NCBI GenBank assembly: GCA_964501725.1
Contig: CAZCTO010000013.1
Span: 7,218-71,217, forward strand
Direction of reading: 5' to 3'
DNA length: 64,000 nt
Source of the DNA: CAZCTO01 sp964501725
GTDB taxonomy: Bacteria; Bacillota; Clostridia; Saccharofermentanales; Saccharofermentanaceae
Both the position numbers and the translations under genes were made by a program. Of the stretch, positions 41,971 through 51,634 are shown piece after piece; positions within the stretch are counted from its first letter, which is position 1; every line of letters starts with the position of its first letter. Under the pieces are notes generated by a model that was not told where the DNA came from, did no database searches, and worked only from the letters and a program-made list of their open reading frames with translations.

Positions 41971-44187
41971 ATGAAGAAATGTCCGGTATGTGGAGTAATG
42001 ATGGGTGATAACGTAGCCCGTTGTTTTATGTGTAAGTATGATTTTCAGAAAGCTGCCAGAGAAGGCGAAGATGTAGCACGTAAGGAAGCTTCTGCATTTA
42101 TTAAGAAGAATGAGGAAGAAGTCAGCACTCGCGTATCAGAGAAAAAAGCCGATGAAGAAAAGTTTATTCTGGAACTCAAAGAGCGTTACCAGAAAGAGAT
42201 AGATGCCTTAACCCAGCAGTTCGAGGAAGAGAAAGTCAGGATCGAGTCCGATTATGTGGACGTAAAGAAGAGGGCACTCGAAGAGAAATCGAAATTGGAG
42301 AAAGAACTGAACGTCGTTCGCAAGCAGATCGAAGACGAGAAGAAGTCCATAGCGGACACCGAGGCCGAGGCGCAGAAAATTCTTGAAGAGTCCCGCAAAA
42401 AGGCGCTTGAAGAGCAGGAGGAAATTTTAAACGAAGCCCATGTACAGACCGAAAAGTTAGCGGTTCAGGTTCAGAGGGAATATAAGGAGGCCATGGCCAG
42501 AAAGCAGCAGATGCTTGAGGAGGCCAAGTTGGCAGAGGAAGTAGCCCTTAAAGCGCAGGAAGAGGCAAAGAAAGCGCTTGAGCTGAAAGCGCAAGCAGAG
42601 GAAGAAATCGATCAACTCAAGGCAGAGAAAGAAGAGCTCTTCGGCAAGCTTGACGCGGATAAGCAGGAGTCGGTTCGTCAGGCGCAGAAAGCAGCTGTTG
42701 AAGCTAAGAAAACAACTCTTTTAGCTGAGGAAGAGAAAATAGCTGAAGCGCAAAAGAGACATCAGGAGATTATCGAGCAATCGGAAGCGATTGCCAAGGA
42801 AATTGATCAGACACGAATGCAGGCGGAACAGGAGCTTGCTCTCTATATAGAAGAGGCAAAGAAAGCAATAGCTGAAACCGATAAGGCGAATGAAGAGCAA
42901 GCAAAACTTCAAGAGACCATTCGAGGCCTTAAGGACGAAATCAAGAAAATTCACGAAGAAAAAGAAGAGGCACTGAAGAACAAGCAACAGGCTGAGGAAG
43001 TGGCGGCTGCGACCATTGCAACCGCCAGTGAGATTAAGGAAAAGGTCGATCAGGAAATACAGGCTCTTCGCAATCAGGCTGAAACAGAAACAAATGCCCT
43101 TCGTGAGTTAACAGATAAAGAGACAACAGCGCTGCGCGAAACTACCGAGCAGGAGACAACGGCACTACGTGAAGCAACCGAACGGGACACCACCGAGCTT
43201 CGAGAGAAGACAGAGCGGGAGACCGCTGAACTTCGTGAGATTGCCGAACGGGAGACGACCGCTTTGCGCGAGTTGACACAGAAGGAAACCACCGAGCTTC
43301 GAGAAAAGACAGAGCGGGAGACCGCTGAACTTCGTGAGATCGCCGAGCGGGAGACGACCGCTTTGCGCGAGTTGGCACAAAAGGAAACCACCGAGCTCCG
43401 TGAAAAGACGGAGAAAGAAACCACTGAACTTCGCGAGAGAGTCGAGCGGGAATCCGAAGAAAAGCGGCAGAAGGCCGAACAGGATGCCATTACACTTCTC
43501 GGGGATTCTGAGCAAAGAAAGATTGAACTCGAAGAAGAAATCGCCCGACTCACTGAAGAGTATGAACAGGCTCGTGAAAAGGTCGAAGTTGAAGCGGTTG
43601 CGATTGCAGGGGAACTCGAACAGGCCAAGATAATTATCGAAGAATCCAAGTCAGCAATACACGATGCCGAGGTTGAGGCAGAAATCGTCATGTTCGAAGC
43701 AGAAAAGAGAGCTCTTGTGCTCAAGCAGATCGCAGTCAGCGAGAGTGAGAAAGGTCGTATGGAGAAATTGATTGAAGAGAAGGATAAGCAGATCGAAGAG
43801 ATGAGTAAGGCAAAGGAAGTTGCCGAGAAGAAGGTAGTTGAGTTACAGAAGCAAATAGATCAGGCACAAGCCTCCATTGAGGATCTTCGATTGAGGATGG
43901 AGACGATCATTGCAACAGGTGTTCAGGGCGCGAATAGTTCGTCCGGTCCAATGGAGTATGCAGTTGAGCTGATTGCTCACACTGCGGCCGGCGAAATTGA
44001 CGCGGCGATGATTGCCAAGACTCTTCAAGATCGTTCTTCGGATGGTTGGAAACTACATAGTATCATCAACGACGAGAGCAGCAAATCGCTTGCTTCAGTG
44101 GGCGGACCGGAGAATTTCTCGCTTAATGCGGGTGGTGCGATTAAAGAAGATCGAGTGGTAATGATTTTCGAGCGAGTGCTGAAGTAA
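41971..44187 (+). CDS. zinc-ribbon, long coiled-coil protein with DUF4177-like C-terminus
   Basis: 738 aa. The N-terminal zinc ribbon (KKCPVCGVMM, RCFMCKYDF) is followed by about 600 residues of highly charged Glu/Lys/Ala coiled coil and a compact C-terminal domain (EYAVELIAHTAAGEIDAAM, SSDGWKLHSIINDE, VVMIFERVLK) that resembles DUF4177. Between about residues 374 and 495 the coil has 11-residue repeats (TTELREKTERE-like), a hendecad pattern. No membrane span or signal peptide is present, so it is cytoplasmic and probably filamentous or scaffold-like. ATG 41971 has gaagaggtgg upstream; the extension from 41920 has none. A TATAAT at 41915-41920 could be its -10. A terminator follows. Confidence 0.88.
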   Translation: MKKCPVCGVMMGDNVARCFMCKYDFQKAAREGEDVARKEASAFIKKNEEEVSTRVSEKKADEEKFILELKERYQKEIDALTQQFEEEKVRIESDYVDVKKRALEEKSKLEKELNVVRKQIEDEKKSIADTEAEAQKILEESRKKALEEQEEILNEAHVQTEKLAVQVQREYKEAMARKQQMLEEAKLAEEVALKAQEEAKKALELKAQAEEEIDQLKAEKEELFGKLDADKQESVRQAQKAAVEAKKTTLLAEEEKIAEAQKRHQEIIEQSEAIAKEIDQTRMQAEQELALYIEEAKKAIAETDKANEEQAKLQETIRGLKDEIKKIHEEKEEALKNKQQAEEVAAATIATASEIKEKVDQEIQALRNQAETETNALRELTDKETTALRETTEQETTALREATERDTTELREKTERETAELREIAERETTALRELTQKETTELREKTERETAELREIAERETTALRELAQKETTELREKTEKETTELRERVERESEEKRQKAEQDAITLLGDSEQRKIELEEEIARLTEEYEQAREKVEVEAVAIAGELEQAKIIIEESKSAIHDAEVEAEIVMFEAEKRALVLKQIAVSESEKGRMEKLIEEKDKQIEEMSKAKEVAEKKVVELQKQIDQAQASIEDLRLRMETIIATGVQGANSSSGPMEYAVELIAHTAAGEIDAAMIAKTLQDRSSDGWKLHSIINDESSKSLASVGGPENFSLNAGGAIKEDRVVMIFERVLK

Positions 44188-44247
44188 GAATTACTGCGAT
44201 AAAGAAATAATCAGCACCCTGTATTATTTGAAATTTGTGTGTTTGGG

Positions 44248-44293
44248 AATCATCACTCTTCTGCGGGTTTTCGTGGGGGAGTGATGATTTTTT
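44248..44293 (+). terminator. intrinsic terminator after the coiled-coil gene
   Basis: The stem aatcatcactc/gagtgatgatt (44248-44258 and 44279-44289) has a 20-base loop and is followed by a run of T. Confidence 0.85.
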
Positions 44294-44361
44294 GCGTTTG
44301 ATTGCTTTACGGATGATTTATGGTGAACGAAAAAATAATTAATTATTTCAAGTCGTAGTGA

Positions 44362-44390
44362 TTGCGTGAATGACTACAAGTCTGTATAAT
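44362..44390 (+). promoter_or_regulatory. sigma-A promoter of the PstS-like gene
   Basis: TTGCGT at 44362-44367, 17-base spacer, perfect TATAAT at 44385-44390, 36 bases before the start codon. Confidence 0.65.
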
Positions 44391-44425
44391 ACAAATGAAT
44401 AAAGAAAAACGAGGTGATTGATGTT

Positions 44426-45427
44426 ATGAAAAAAACAGTTAGTCTGCTTCTGGCAATTATTATCACAGCGTCACTTTGCAGTTGCACCCGTCCCGGCAGT
44501 AAAGATAAATCAAGTCGTACAACCGATGATACTACCCTTCAAATAGAGACATCAAAAAAAGAAACAACAAGAAAGGAGACGACTCAGGCAACAGTTGAAA
44601 CGAAAACACCGGTTACCGATGTGCTCACCTCGACAACGCTGGAAAATTATCCCGCCGTTGATGGATCCACGGCAACGATTCCTCTGGCCATCGGGCTGAT
44701 ACAGAAGATGACGGGATGCTCGGAGATTAAGGCTGAAGAGCATATTGATTTCAGTACTACGGATCCGAGCTACAAAGCGTTGGCGGAAGGGACCGCAGAC
44801 CTGCTTCTTGTTTACGAGCCGTCACAGCCGACCGTAGATGAACTCGATGTCTTTAACACAATGGATGTGCGGGAGATCGGATTGGATGCGCTGGTCTTTA
44901 TTGTCAATGAGGACAATCCGGTTGATTCCCTTACCGGCGATCAGATTCGCGGTATCTACAGCGGAGAAATTACCAACTGGAAGGAAGTCGGCGGAAATGA
45001 TATAGAGATCGTTCCTTTTCAACGCCCTGTATTAAGCGGAAGTCAGACGCTGATGTTGAATCTTATGATGAAAGAGACAGCGATCATGACGCCTGAAACA
45101 GAGGTTCTGGTCTCATCCTCTATGGGAGACATCATTGAAGACATCGCCGCATACAATAACAGTGCCAATGCGATCGGGTATTCGGTTTATTACTATGCCA
45201 AAAATATGTATACCCAACCCGGTTTGAAGTTCATTGCCGTAGATGATGTAAAGCCCTCCAATACGACAATCAATAGCCGCGAATACGGGTATGTTAACCC
45301 GTTCTACGGAATTATTCCCCTTGATGCGGATCCGCGGGCAGAAGCGATCCTGGACTGGCTTTTGACGGAAGACGGGCAAAAGCTGATTGAGGACTGCGGG
45401 TATGTTCCGATCAGAAAAATGGACTGA
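44426..45427 (+). CDS. phosphate-binding-like (PstS/PBP2) lipoprotein
   Basis: 333 aa. Lipoprotein signal with lipobox LCSC near residues 17-20, a Thr/Lys-rich linker, then a PstS-like periplasmic-binding fold. YPAVDGSTATIPLA carries the typical anion-contacting Ser/Thr segment. ALVFIVNEDNPVDSLTGDQI, YSGEITNWKEVGG and FQRPVLSGSQTL are conserved family stretches. No pst permease or ATPase genes are adjacent, so it may serve transport from elsewhere or act as a sensor. ATG 44426 follows gaggtg by nine bases; a GTG at 44414 overlaps that site. The next gene starts 18 bases downstream. Confidence 0.88.
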   Translation: MKKTVSLLLAIIITASLCSCTRPGSKDKSSRTTDDTTLQIETSKKETTRKETTQATVETKTPVTDVLTSTTLENYPAVDGSTATIPLAIGLIQKMTGCSEIKAEEHIDFSTTDPSYKALAEGTADLLLVYEPSQPTVDELDVFNTMDVREIGLDALVFIVNEDNPVDSLTGDQIRGIYSGEITNWKEVGGNDIEIVPFQRPVLSGSQTLMLNLMMKETAIMTPETEVLVSSSMGDIIEDIAAYNNSANAIGYSVYYYAKNMYTQPGLKFIAVDDVKPSNTTINSREYGYVNPFYGIIPLDADPRAEAILDWLLTEDGQKLIEDCGYVPIRKMD

Positions 45428-45444
45428 TCGCGGAGGAGAATGTA

Positions 45445-47019
45445 ATGAAGAACAAGCGAATCTTAATGATTGCATCGGCGGCTGTCATCGTACTTGCAGG
45501 ACTCTCTGCCATCTTTTTCATGAATAGAGATACGCCCGCCGCGGAAAAAATAACAGCCGTATCTTCAGAGACGGCTGTTTACCAGGAACCGACATCTAAA
45601 CCGACAGCCACACCGACACCTAAACCGACAGGCAAGCCAACACCGACTCCTTCGCCTTCTCCCGAACCTTCATCTGTTTACATTCCCGGAGAAGAGTTGC
45701 CGGACGGACGTCTGTTCGATGAAAAGTACTATGCGGTGTTACCGGGCGAAGGTGCTTACTATAACGTATTTAATTGCTATGGGGAAATGATTGATAGTTT
45801 CTTTTTTGATACAGGGTATGGAGATGAGCCGATCGGACTGCTAACCGAAGAAGAACTTTCTTTATATCATCGACTCAATTCGGAAAAGGTTAAGCTGATC
45901 AAGTTTACGGATCAGGAGTATAGCCACTCCGATTTGATCAGTTATGAGAACGGATTCTACCAAATGTGGTATGGAGAGAGCTCTTTGAAAGCAGTCCTCT
46001 ACAATAAAGACGGCAAGCATATTCGGACGCTTTCTTTTGATAATGAACCCGATCAGTTCTGGGCAAATTTAGATATTATATGCCATGGAGAGGAGACGGT
46101 GGTCGTATGCTGGTCACAGCCCGGAGATTGGGATGGATTCCTTAATGACACGACAACCACTGTATTCTTTATCAGCCGGGATGGAACTATTAGCGATAAG
46201 ATCGAAGTAGAGCGTCCTAATTTTATACTAATCGGCCGGAAATATATCAGCACGGATGATGACACGATATCCGATTTGAACGGAAACATTCTTATGAAAG
46301 ATGTTTCCTACCTTCACATGTTCTCCACGAGAATCGGGTATGGGGACTCTCCATATGAAGTCGTAATTTCTGATTATTTTATAAAGGACGGAGTTGTTTT
46401 TGATTCGTCTCTTCGTCCGGTAGCAAAAAACACGACGCTGCCGGACGGCAATCTAATATATGATTTGGAATACGATGTTTCGGGAATACCGTGCAAAGCG
46501 GTGTACGATAAATGCGGAAATGATTTCGATTGGCCTTATGATATTTCGCAACTCACCGCGATAGGCTTCAAGGATCAGCAAGTCGGAGTGAAGACCGCTC
46601 ATGGCGAGTACGTAATTGATCTTGAGGACGGGCAGAAGTTTTGCGGCATTAATCAGTTCGGATATCTGCTATATGATGAGTATCACAACACCATCCAAAT
46701 TGCTTCTCTTGAAACAAGGAAAGTACTGTGCTCAATCAACGCGGAGCCTCCGTATTCAATACCGGACGATTACTTTGTTCTGGGGACAAACACCATTGCT
46801 AACGGTGAAAATGTCCGGGATTGGTTCATATATGACAAGGAGGGAAACCGGCGCTATGAAGTGGCTTATTTTTTTCCTGAGGAGATCATGCCGGGAGAGT
46901 ACATACTCTTATACCGGGGTCCCTATGTCGGTATCGCCGACTTGAACGGGGAATGGATTCTGAAGACCCTCACCTGGGAAATGAAAAGGGATGCGGCGGA
47001 AGTCGAAGCTTACTATTAA
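45445..47019 (+). CDS. stalked extracytoplasmic protein, probable beta-propeller / WG-repeat-like
   Basis: 524 aa. A signal-anchor (ILMIASAAVIVLAGLSAIFF) and a Thr/Pro stalk (TPTPKPTGKPTPTPSPSPEP) precede a large domain. This has regularly spaced short units such as YNVFNCYGEMIDSFF, LYNKDGKHIRTLSF, FFISRDGTISDKI, ISDLNGNILMK and IYDKEGNRRYEV. Such 'xxDxxGxxI' units are typical of WG-repeat or propeller folds. No catalytic motif is seen. Probably an outward-facing ligand-binding protein, cotranscribed with the PstS-like lipoprotein. An aggagaa site supports the ATG at 45445. Confidence 0.78.
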   Translation: MKNKRILMIASAAVIVLAGLSAIFFMNRDTPAAEKITAVSSETAVYQEPTSKPTATPTPKPTGKPTPTPSPSPEPSSVYIPGEELPDGRLFDEKYYAVLPGEGAYYNVFNCYGEMIDSFFFDTGYGDEPIGLLTEEELSLYHRLNSEKVKLIKFTDQEYSHSDLISYENGFYQMWYGESSLKAVLYNKDGKHIRTLSFDNEPDQFWANLDIICHGEETVVVCWSQPGDWDGFLNDTTTTVFFISRDGTISDKIEVERPNFILIGRKYISTDDDTISDLNGNILMKDVSYLHMFSTRIGYGDSPYEVVISDYFIKDGVVFDSSLRPVAKNTTLPDGNLIYDLEYDVSGIPCKAVYDKCGNDFDWPYDISQLTAIGFKDQQVGVKTAHGEYVIDLEDGQKFCGINQFGYLLYDEYHNTIQIASLETRKVLCSINAEPPYSIPDDYFVLGTNTIANGENVRDWFIYDKEGNRRYEVAYFFPEEIMPGEYILLYRGPYVGIADLNGEWILKTLTWEMKRDAAEVEAYY

Positions 47020-47212
47020 GTGAGCGGTGTATCCCCTCATTCCTATATCTGCGTTTTTTCCAAATCAAGTTTCGTGTCAGAAGTCGGATAAACGGCTTGG
47101 AAAGCCATGGCAAAAGAACGAAAAGAGAGCTCTATTCACAGTTATTTTTGTGGATATTGTTTAACCCGCATAGTATAATGCCAATATTAGCTTATCCAAG
47201 GAGGACAGATTC

Positions 47213-49294
47213 ATGATCAATTATCCGGCTGACAAGATCCGCAATATCACCTTGTTGGGACATGGCGGATCCGGAAAAACGGCACTTGCCGAGGCGATGT
47301 TGTTCTGCTCCAAGGCAATCGATCGTCTGGGCAAATCTGTGGACGGGAACACAACCATGGACTTTGATCCGGAAGAGATCAAACGTCAAATTTCAATCAA
47401 CACGACCATTGCCGCATGTGAATGGAAAAATACCAAGATGAATATCATCGACACTCCCGGCGACTTTGATTTTTTAGGAGAGACAATGGCGGGCATTCGG
47501 GTTGCGGACAGCGCAATCGTGGTTATCAGTGCCAAGGGCGGAACTTCTGTCGGTACCGAGAAAGCCATCCGCCTGTTAAATAAGCGGAATGTTCCTTTCT
47601 TGTTTTTTATGAACCGGATGGACGAACCGAATGCTGATTTCGAGGCTGTTTCCAGTCGTATGCGCGAGAATTACGGAGTGAGCGTCATCCCGCTTTCTCT
47701 GCCGATTATATCCGGTGACAAGCTGACCGGTATTGTAGATGTAATGAATAAGCGCGCATTTTCGATTGACGCGAATACAGGCGCCACGAAAGAAATGCCG
47801 TTGCCGGAGGAATTTTCCGAGCGTGTCGCGAAAATCCACGAGTCGGTCAACGAAGTCGTCGCCGAAAGCGACGAGGAGTTGATGGAGAAATATTTTTCCG
47901 GTGAGCCATTCACCGAAGATGAATTCAGAAGAGGCGTGCATGCCGGTTTCCGTGACGGAAGTCTTCATCCGATCTATGTCGGTTCCGCTCTCCGCAACTG
48001 GGGTGTTGAGTTCCTGATGAACTGCATATCCAAAGATACTCCGGCAGCCGGTGAGAAAACCGTCATCAAGGCAACCAAGCCGGACGGTGAAGCAATTGAT
48101 ATTACGAGCGCTGAAAAAGAGCCGTTATCCGCTTTTGTATTCAAAACAATTGCGGACCCGTTTGTAGGACGCATCAGTCTTTTCCGCGTATATTCAGGCG
48201 TTCTGAAGGGAAACAGCTCGATTTATAACGTCAACAAAGAGAAAGAAGAGAGAATCGGCGGCTTGTTCTATATGGTCGGTAAGAAACAGATTCCTACGGA
48301 TCAGGTCGGTGTCGGAGACATCGGTGCTGTCGCGAAGCTGGTTCTTACTCAAACCAATGATACCCTTACCGATAAGCAACGCCCGGTACTTCTGCCGAAA
48401 ATCAATTTCCCGACGCCGTGTCTTACCATGGGTATTGTTCCCAAGGTCAAGGGTGACGAAGATAAGATTATGTCAGGCCTCCATAAGCTTTCGGACGAGG
48501 ATCCGGTTTTCACGGTCATTAACGACGCAGAAACCAGACAGATGGTTATTTCCGGTCTCGGAGAACAGGAAATCAACGTGTTACGGAGCAAGCTGAAAAG
48601 CAAGTTCAATGTGGATGCGGAGCTTGAGACACCGAGGGTGCCCTATCGCGAAGCCATTCGCAAGAAAGTGAAGGTTCAGGGCAAGCACAAGAAGCAATCC
48701 GGCGGACATGGACAATACGGAGACGTATGGATCGAATTCGAGCCGGTTGATTCTCAGACGTTGGTTTTCGAGGAGAATGTTTTCGGAGGATCTGTCCCCA
48801 AGAACTTCTTCCCGGCTGTCGAAAAAGGTCTGCAGGAAGCGGTTAACCGCGGTGTTTTGGCCGGTTTCCCGGTTGTAAATCTCAAGGCAACCCTGGTTGA
48901 CGGTTCATACCATGATGTTGACTCATCTGAAATGGCTTTCAAAATCGCGGCTCATCTGGCGTTCAAAGCGGGACTTCTCCAGGCCGGCCCGATTCTTTTG
49001 GAGCCGATCAGTGCGGTGACCGTGCATATCCCGGAAGACAAGCAGGGCGATATCATGGGTGACATGAATAAGAGACGCGGACGGATTATGGGCATCGATG
49101 CCGATGAGGACGGATCCGTTATTTCGTGCGAAGTTCCGACTGCCGAGATGGCCTCGTATGCGACAGATTTGAAATCAATGACACAGGGTCGCGGATGGTA
49201 TACCATACAGCATGCTCGCTATGAGCAGGCACCTTCTGAGGTCGCCGCGAAAGTCGTGGAAGAAAGAAAGGCATTATTGGAAGAAGAGGAATAA
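47213..49294 (+). CDS. EF-G-like translational GTPase (EF-G2 type)
   Basis: 693 aa, the full length and domain order of elongation factor G (GTPase, domain II, III, IV, V). The G motifs deviate from canonical EF-G: the P-loop is GHGGSGKT (16-23) rather than AHIDAGKT, G3 is DTPGDFDF (80-87) with Asp at the position of the usual His, and G4 is NRMD (134-137). Domain IV has KKQSGGHGQYGDVWIEFEP. This places it with the second EF-G-like group (FusA2-type), not the main translocase, which is normally next to rpsL/rpsG/tuf. Its substrate step in translation is not settled in the literature. A strong aaggagg serves the ATG; a TATAAT at 47174-47179 is a likely -10. Confidence 0.92.
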   Translation: MINYPADKIRNITLLGHGGSGKTALAEAMLFCSKAIDRLGKSVDGNTTMDFDPEEIKRQISINTTIAACEWKNTKMNIIDTPGDFDFLGETMAGIRVADSAIVVISAKGGTSVGTEKAIRLLNKRNVPFLFFMNRMDEPNADFEAVSSRMRENYGVSVIPLSLPIISGDKLTGIVDVMNKRAFSIDANTGATKEMPLPEEFSERVAKIHESVNEVVAESDEELMEKYFSGEPFTEDEFRRGVHAGFRDGSLHPIYVGSALRNWGVEFLMNCISKDTPAAGEKTVIKATKPDGEAIDITSAEKEPLSAFVFKTIADPFVGRISLFRVYSGVLKGNSSIYNVNKEKEERIGGLFYMVGKKQIPTDQVGVGDIGAVAKLVLTQTNDTLTDKQRPVLLPKINFPTPCLTMGIVPKVKGDEDKIMSGLHKLSDEDPVFTVINDAETRQMVISGLGEQEINVLRSKLKSKFNVDAELETPRVPYREAIRKKVKVQGKHKKQSGGHGQYGDVWIEFEPVDSQTLVFEENVFGGSVPKNFFPAVEKGLQEAVNRGVLAGFPVVNLKATLVDGSYHDVDSSEMAFKIAAHLAFKAGLLQAGPILLEPISAVTVHIPEDKQGDIMGDMNKRRGRIMGIDADEDGSVISCEVPTAEMASYATDLKSMTQGRGWYTIQHARYEQAPSEVAAKVVEERKALLEEEE

Positions 49295-49320
49295 CCTCTG
49301 TTTACAGTTCAAACATAAAA

Positions 49321-49360
49321 AGAACCCCGGACGACGCATGGGCGGCCGGGGTTCTTTTTG
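49321..49360. terminator. bidirectional terminator between convergent genes
   Basis: The stem agaaccccgg/ccggggttct (49321-49330 and 49346-49355) has an A-run before it and a T-run after it. It can end both the EF-G-like gene and the leftward glycosyltransferase operon. Confidence 0.88.
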
Positions 49361-49375
49361 ATTCGGTTAACGATC

Positions 49376-51634
49376 TTACGGCGCTATCGAAAATATGATT
49401 GCATTTTGATCATTCGGAAAGGAAGCCAGCGGCGTCAGGTTTTCCAGGAAGAACTCTCCGTTAAAAATGTATTCGCCGGCGCCGTTCATATAGCCGTAGA
49501 GTTCCGGATCAAAGAGGAAATAGTCAATATTTTCCGCGGCACATGTCGCACGGAAGAGCTCGATATCATTTCCGCATCCTGTCAGGAGGTATTCATACGT
49601 CTTGAGCCGGGAATCGGTATCGTGACCTGCGGACCAGGCGTAATATGGCCAGCCGTAGAAAGTCATTCTTCCGGAAAGGAAAAACGTATTGATATACCAG
49701 TCCTTCGTAAGAAATACTGCTTTTCCGGGGGTGTTATTCTCAATCCATTCAACCATTTCCGATTTGACCCGAAGTTGAACCGAATTCTTGTTCAGATTTC
49801 TGAAAGTAAACCACTCGCTGATACCTGTGCCGAGCATGAGTAAAACGATTACGGCAGCCAACAGGGCGCTTCCGATCTGGCTGACAAAGTAAGCAGCAGG
49901 GGAGACCAAAGCCGGAGCAGAAGCCGCCGTTTCATTATAGAGGACTTCCTTTCGGTTCCGGCGGAAACGAAGCGGAAGACAGAACAGGTAGGATAGAAAC
50001 CCTGCGATAAAGATATCGAAGAGCAGGATGCTGAATTGGATGAATTTGTGGTTTGCGAGCATTTCTCTGGATACTTGCGCGAAAAAAGAGAAGATTAGAG
50101 GTAGTGAAAAAGCAAGGATAAGAAAGGCACGGTACTTGTTCTTCTTCTTGACGGTTTCATAGATCAGGAGACCGATAAAGAGAAGCACGGGAATTATGAT
50201 CGCCAGTCCGGCCATTTTTACAAGATACAAAGCGATATTCGGAAGCGTCGGCTTTTCAACAATAAAGCCGAACACACGCTTCAGAGATACAACATTGTTA
50301 ACATCGCCGGAAAGCAAGAAGGCCTGGAGAACAGATGAGGCGGTTGCCATGATCGCGATCACGGCATAAGTGAGGCGATTCTCGGAAAACAGCGCCATGC
50401 CAAAAAGGACAATCAATGTTGCGATCAAGGCCGCGCCATGGAAAAAAGGCGCCGTAACTGCAATCACCGCAGCAACGACGGCAAGTGAGTATGGGTGTAA
50501 AGGGTCATTTCGCCTTGGCAGCCAGGCTTCACGCGAAACAAAAAAATGCTTAATTTTCATTTTAATGCCGTTAGCCTTGCTCAGATGCAGAAACATCCTT
50601 CGAACATGCGGAATGAAAAGGATAATAAGAATGATCATAAAGGATACGCCGAGCATCAGATGACGTTGGTTGGCATACACATTAACTGCCCAAAGTCCCC
50701 AGTCATCCCGGGGGATCAGATAGTACCAGGAAGTTTGATTTGATATCGCGCGCAGCGACCCTTCAAGACTTGCGCCGGGCAAAGAAAGCAAGCCTTTCAT
50801 CTGGTAAATGATGTTAAGACCACTGCGGAAAAAGACCAGGAAAGGAATAATCAGAAAAGCCAATCGCCGCCCGGACAGAAGGACGGCAAGCAATCCGAGA
50901 AGAACAATCGCAGCGACCATGACCAGAATAGACGGCAAGTTGATTGCCCAGTCCAGAGGAAGACCGAGAGTATTCAGATTTCCGCATAGGAAGTAGAAGA
51001 AAAAATGATATTGGATGTTGTCACCCGGGAAATGAGGGTACTCCGTAGGAAAGTTACTTCCTTGGGAGAAAGACGACGTAATCGCGATGTGCGGAGCGAA
51101 ATCGCTGGCGACCGTCGGTCCGACATTCAGAAGGCCGCGCTGGATATTGAATGTGTAGAAGCAAATATATGCGGCAGCGCCGATGACCGCAAGTATTGTC
51201 AACGAGAAAAGAATGATGGAAAGAGGCTTACGATTAAATTGAGGAAGGCTTATTTTTTTGGAATCAACATTGAAGCGAGCAATTGCTTTCTTTTCTTCAC
51301 TCAGCTTTCGATTTCGAAAGTAACATTTCTGCCAGAAAAAACTTGCAAGATATGCGAAAATGCATAATGACAAAATATTGGAAGGATAAAGGACATGCAT
51401 TTCCTTAGGAATAAAGGAATGGATGGCAAGCGCAATATAATAGGTCACGGCCGTTATGCTCAGTATTCCTACGATAAACCCTGCCGGCAGAAGGAAAAGC
51501 AAAGAAGGGACTTTTGAAAGGGTCTCTTGCTTTGAAGCAACGCCGACGTAAAGACGGCGGACATCCGGAATGAGAAGCCGAAGCAACTGAACTCCGAAAA
51601 ACAAGCAAACAAGCAGATAAACGATTCCGAACAT
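49376..51634 (-). CDS. polytopic membrane protein, probable GT-C glycosyltransferase
   Basis: 752 aa with about 11-13 membrane spans and a C-terminal extracytoplasmic domain of about 100 residues (MVEWIENNTPGKAVFLTKDW, FYGWPYYAWSAGH). After the first spans an outer loop carries VASDFAPHIAITSSF, with an acidic residue where GT-C enzymes have their catalytic Asp, and PTEYPHFPGDNIQYH. This topology is that of PMT/ArnT/YfhO-like transferases, which use polyprenyl-phosphate sugars. The GT2 enzyme encoded directly upstream would supply such a donor. The family is not identified with certainty. The start abuts the GT2 stop with no spacer. Confidence 0.8.
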   Translation of the reverse strand: MFGIVYLLVCLFFGVQLLRLLIPDVRRLYVGVASKQETLSKVPSLLFLLPAGFIVGILSITAVTYYIALAIHSFIPKEMHVLYPSNILSLCIFAYLASFFWQKCYFRNRKLSEEKKAIARFNVDSKKISLPQFNRKPLSIILFSLTILAVIGAAAYICFYTFNIQRGLLNVGPTVASDFAPHIAITSSFSQGSNFPTEYPHFPGDNIQYHFFFYFLCGNLNTLGLPLDWAINLPSILVMVAAIVLLGLLAVLLSGRRLAFLIIPFLVFFRSGLNIIYQMKGLLSLPGASLEGSLRAISNQTSWYYLIPRDDWGLWAVNVYANQRHLMLGVSFMIILIILFIPHVRRMFLHLSKANGIKMKIKHFFVSREAWLPRRNDPLHPYSLAVVAAVIAVTAPFFHGAALIATLIVLFGMALFSENRLTYAVIAIMATASSVLQAFLLSGDVNNVVSLKRVFGFIVEKPTLPNIALYLVKMAGLAIIIPVLLFIGLLIYETVKKKNKYRAFLILAFSLPLIFSFFAQVSREMLANHKFIQFSILLFDIFIAGFLSYLFCLPLRFRRNRKEVLYNETAASAPALVSPAAYFVSQIGSALLAAVIVLLMLGTGISEWFTFRNLNKNSVQLRVKSEMVEWIENNTPGKAVFLTKDWYINTFFLSGRMTFYGWPYYAWSAGHDTDSRLKTYEYLLTGCGNDIELFRATCAAENIDYFLFDPELYGYMNGAGEYIFNGEFFLENLTPLASFPNDQNAIIFSIAP

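Noticed and set aside
42721..43724. Long open frames on the opposite strand of the coiled-coil gene
   Set aside because: They have extreme Ser/Arg composition that mirrors the Glu/Lys repeats of the real gene and lack ribosome binding sites.
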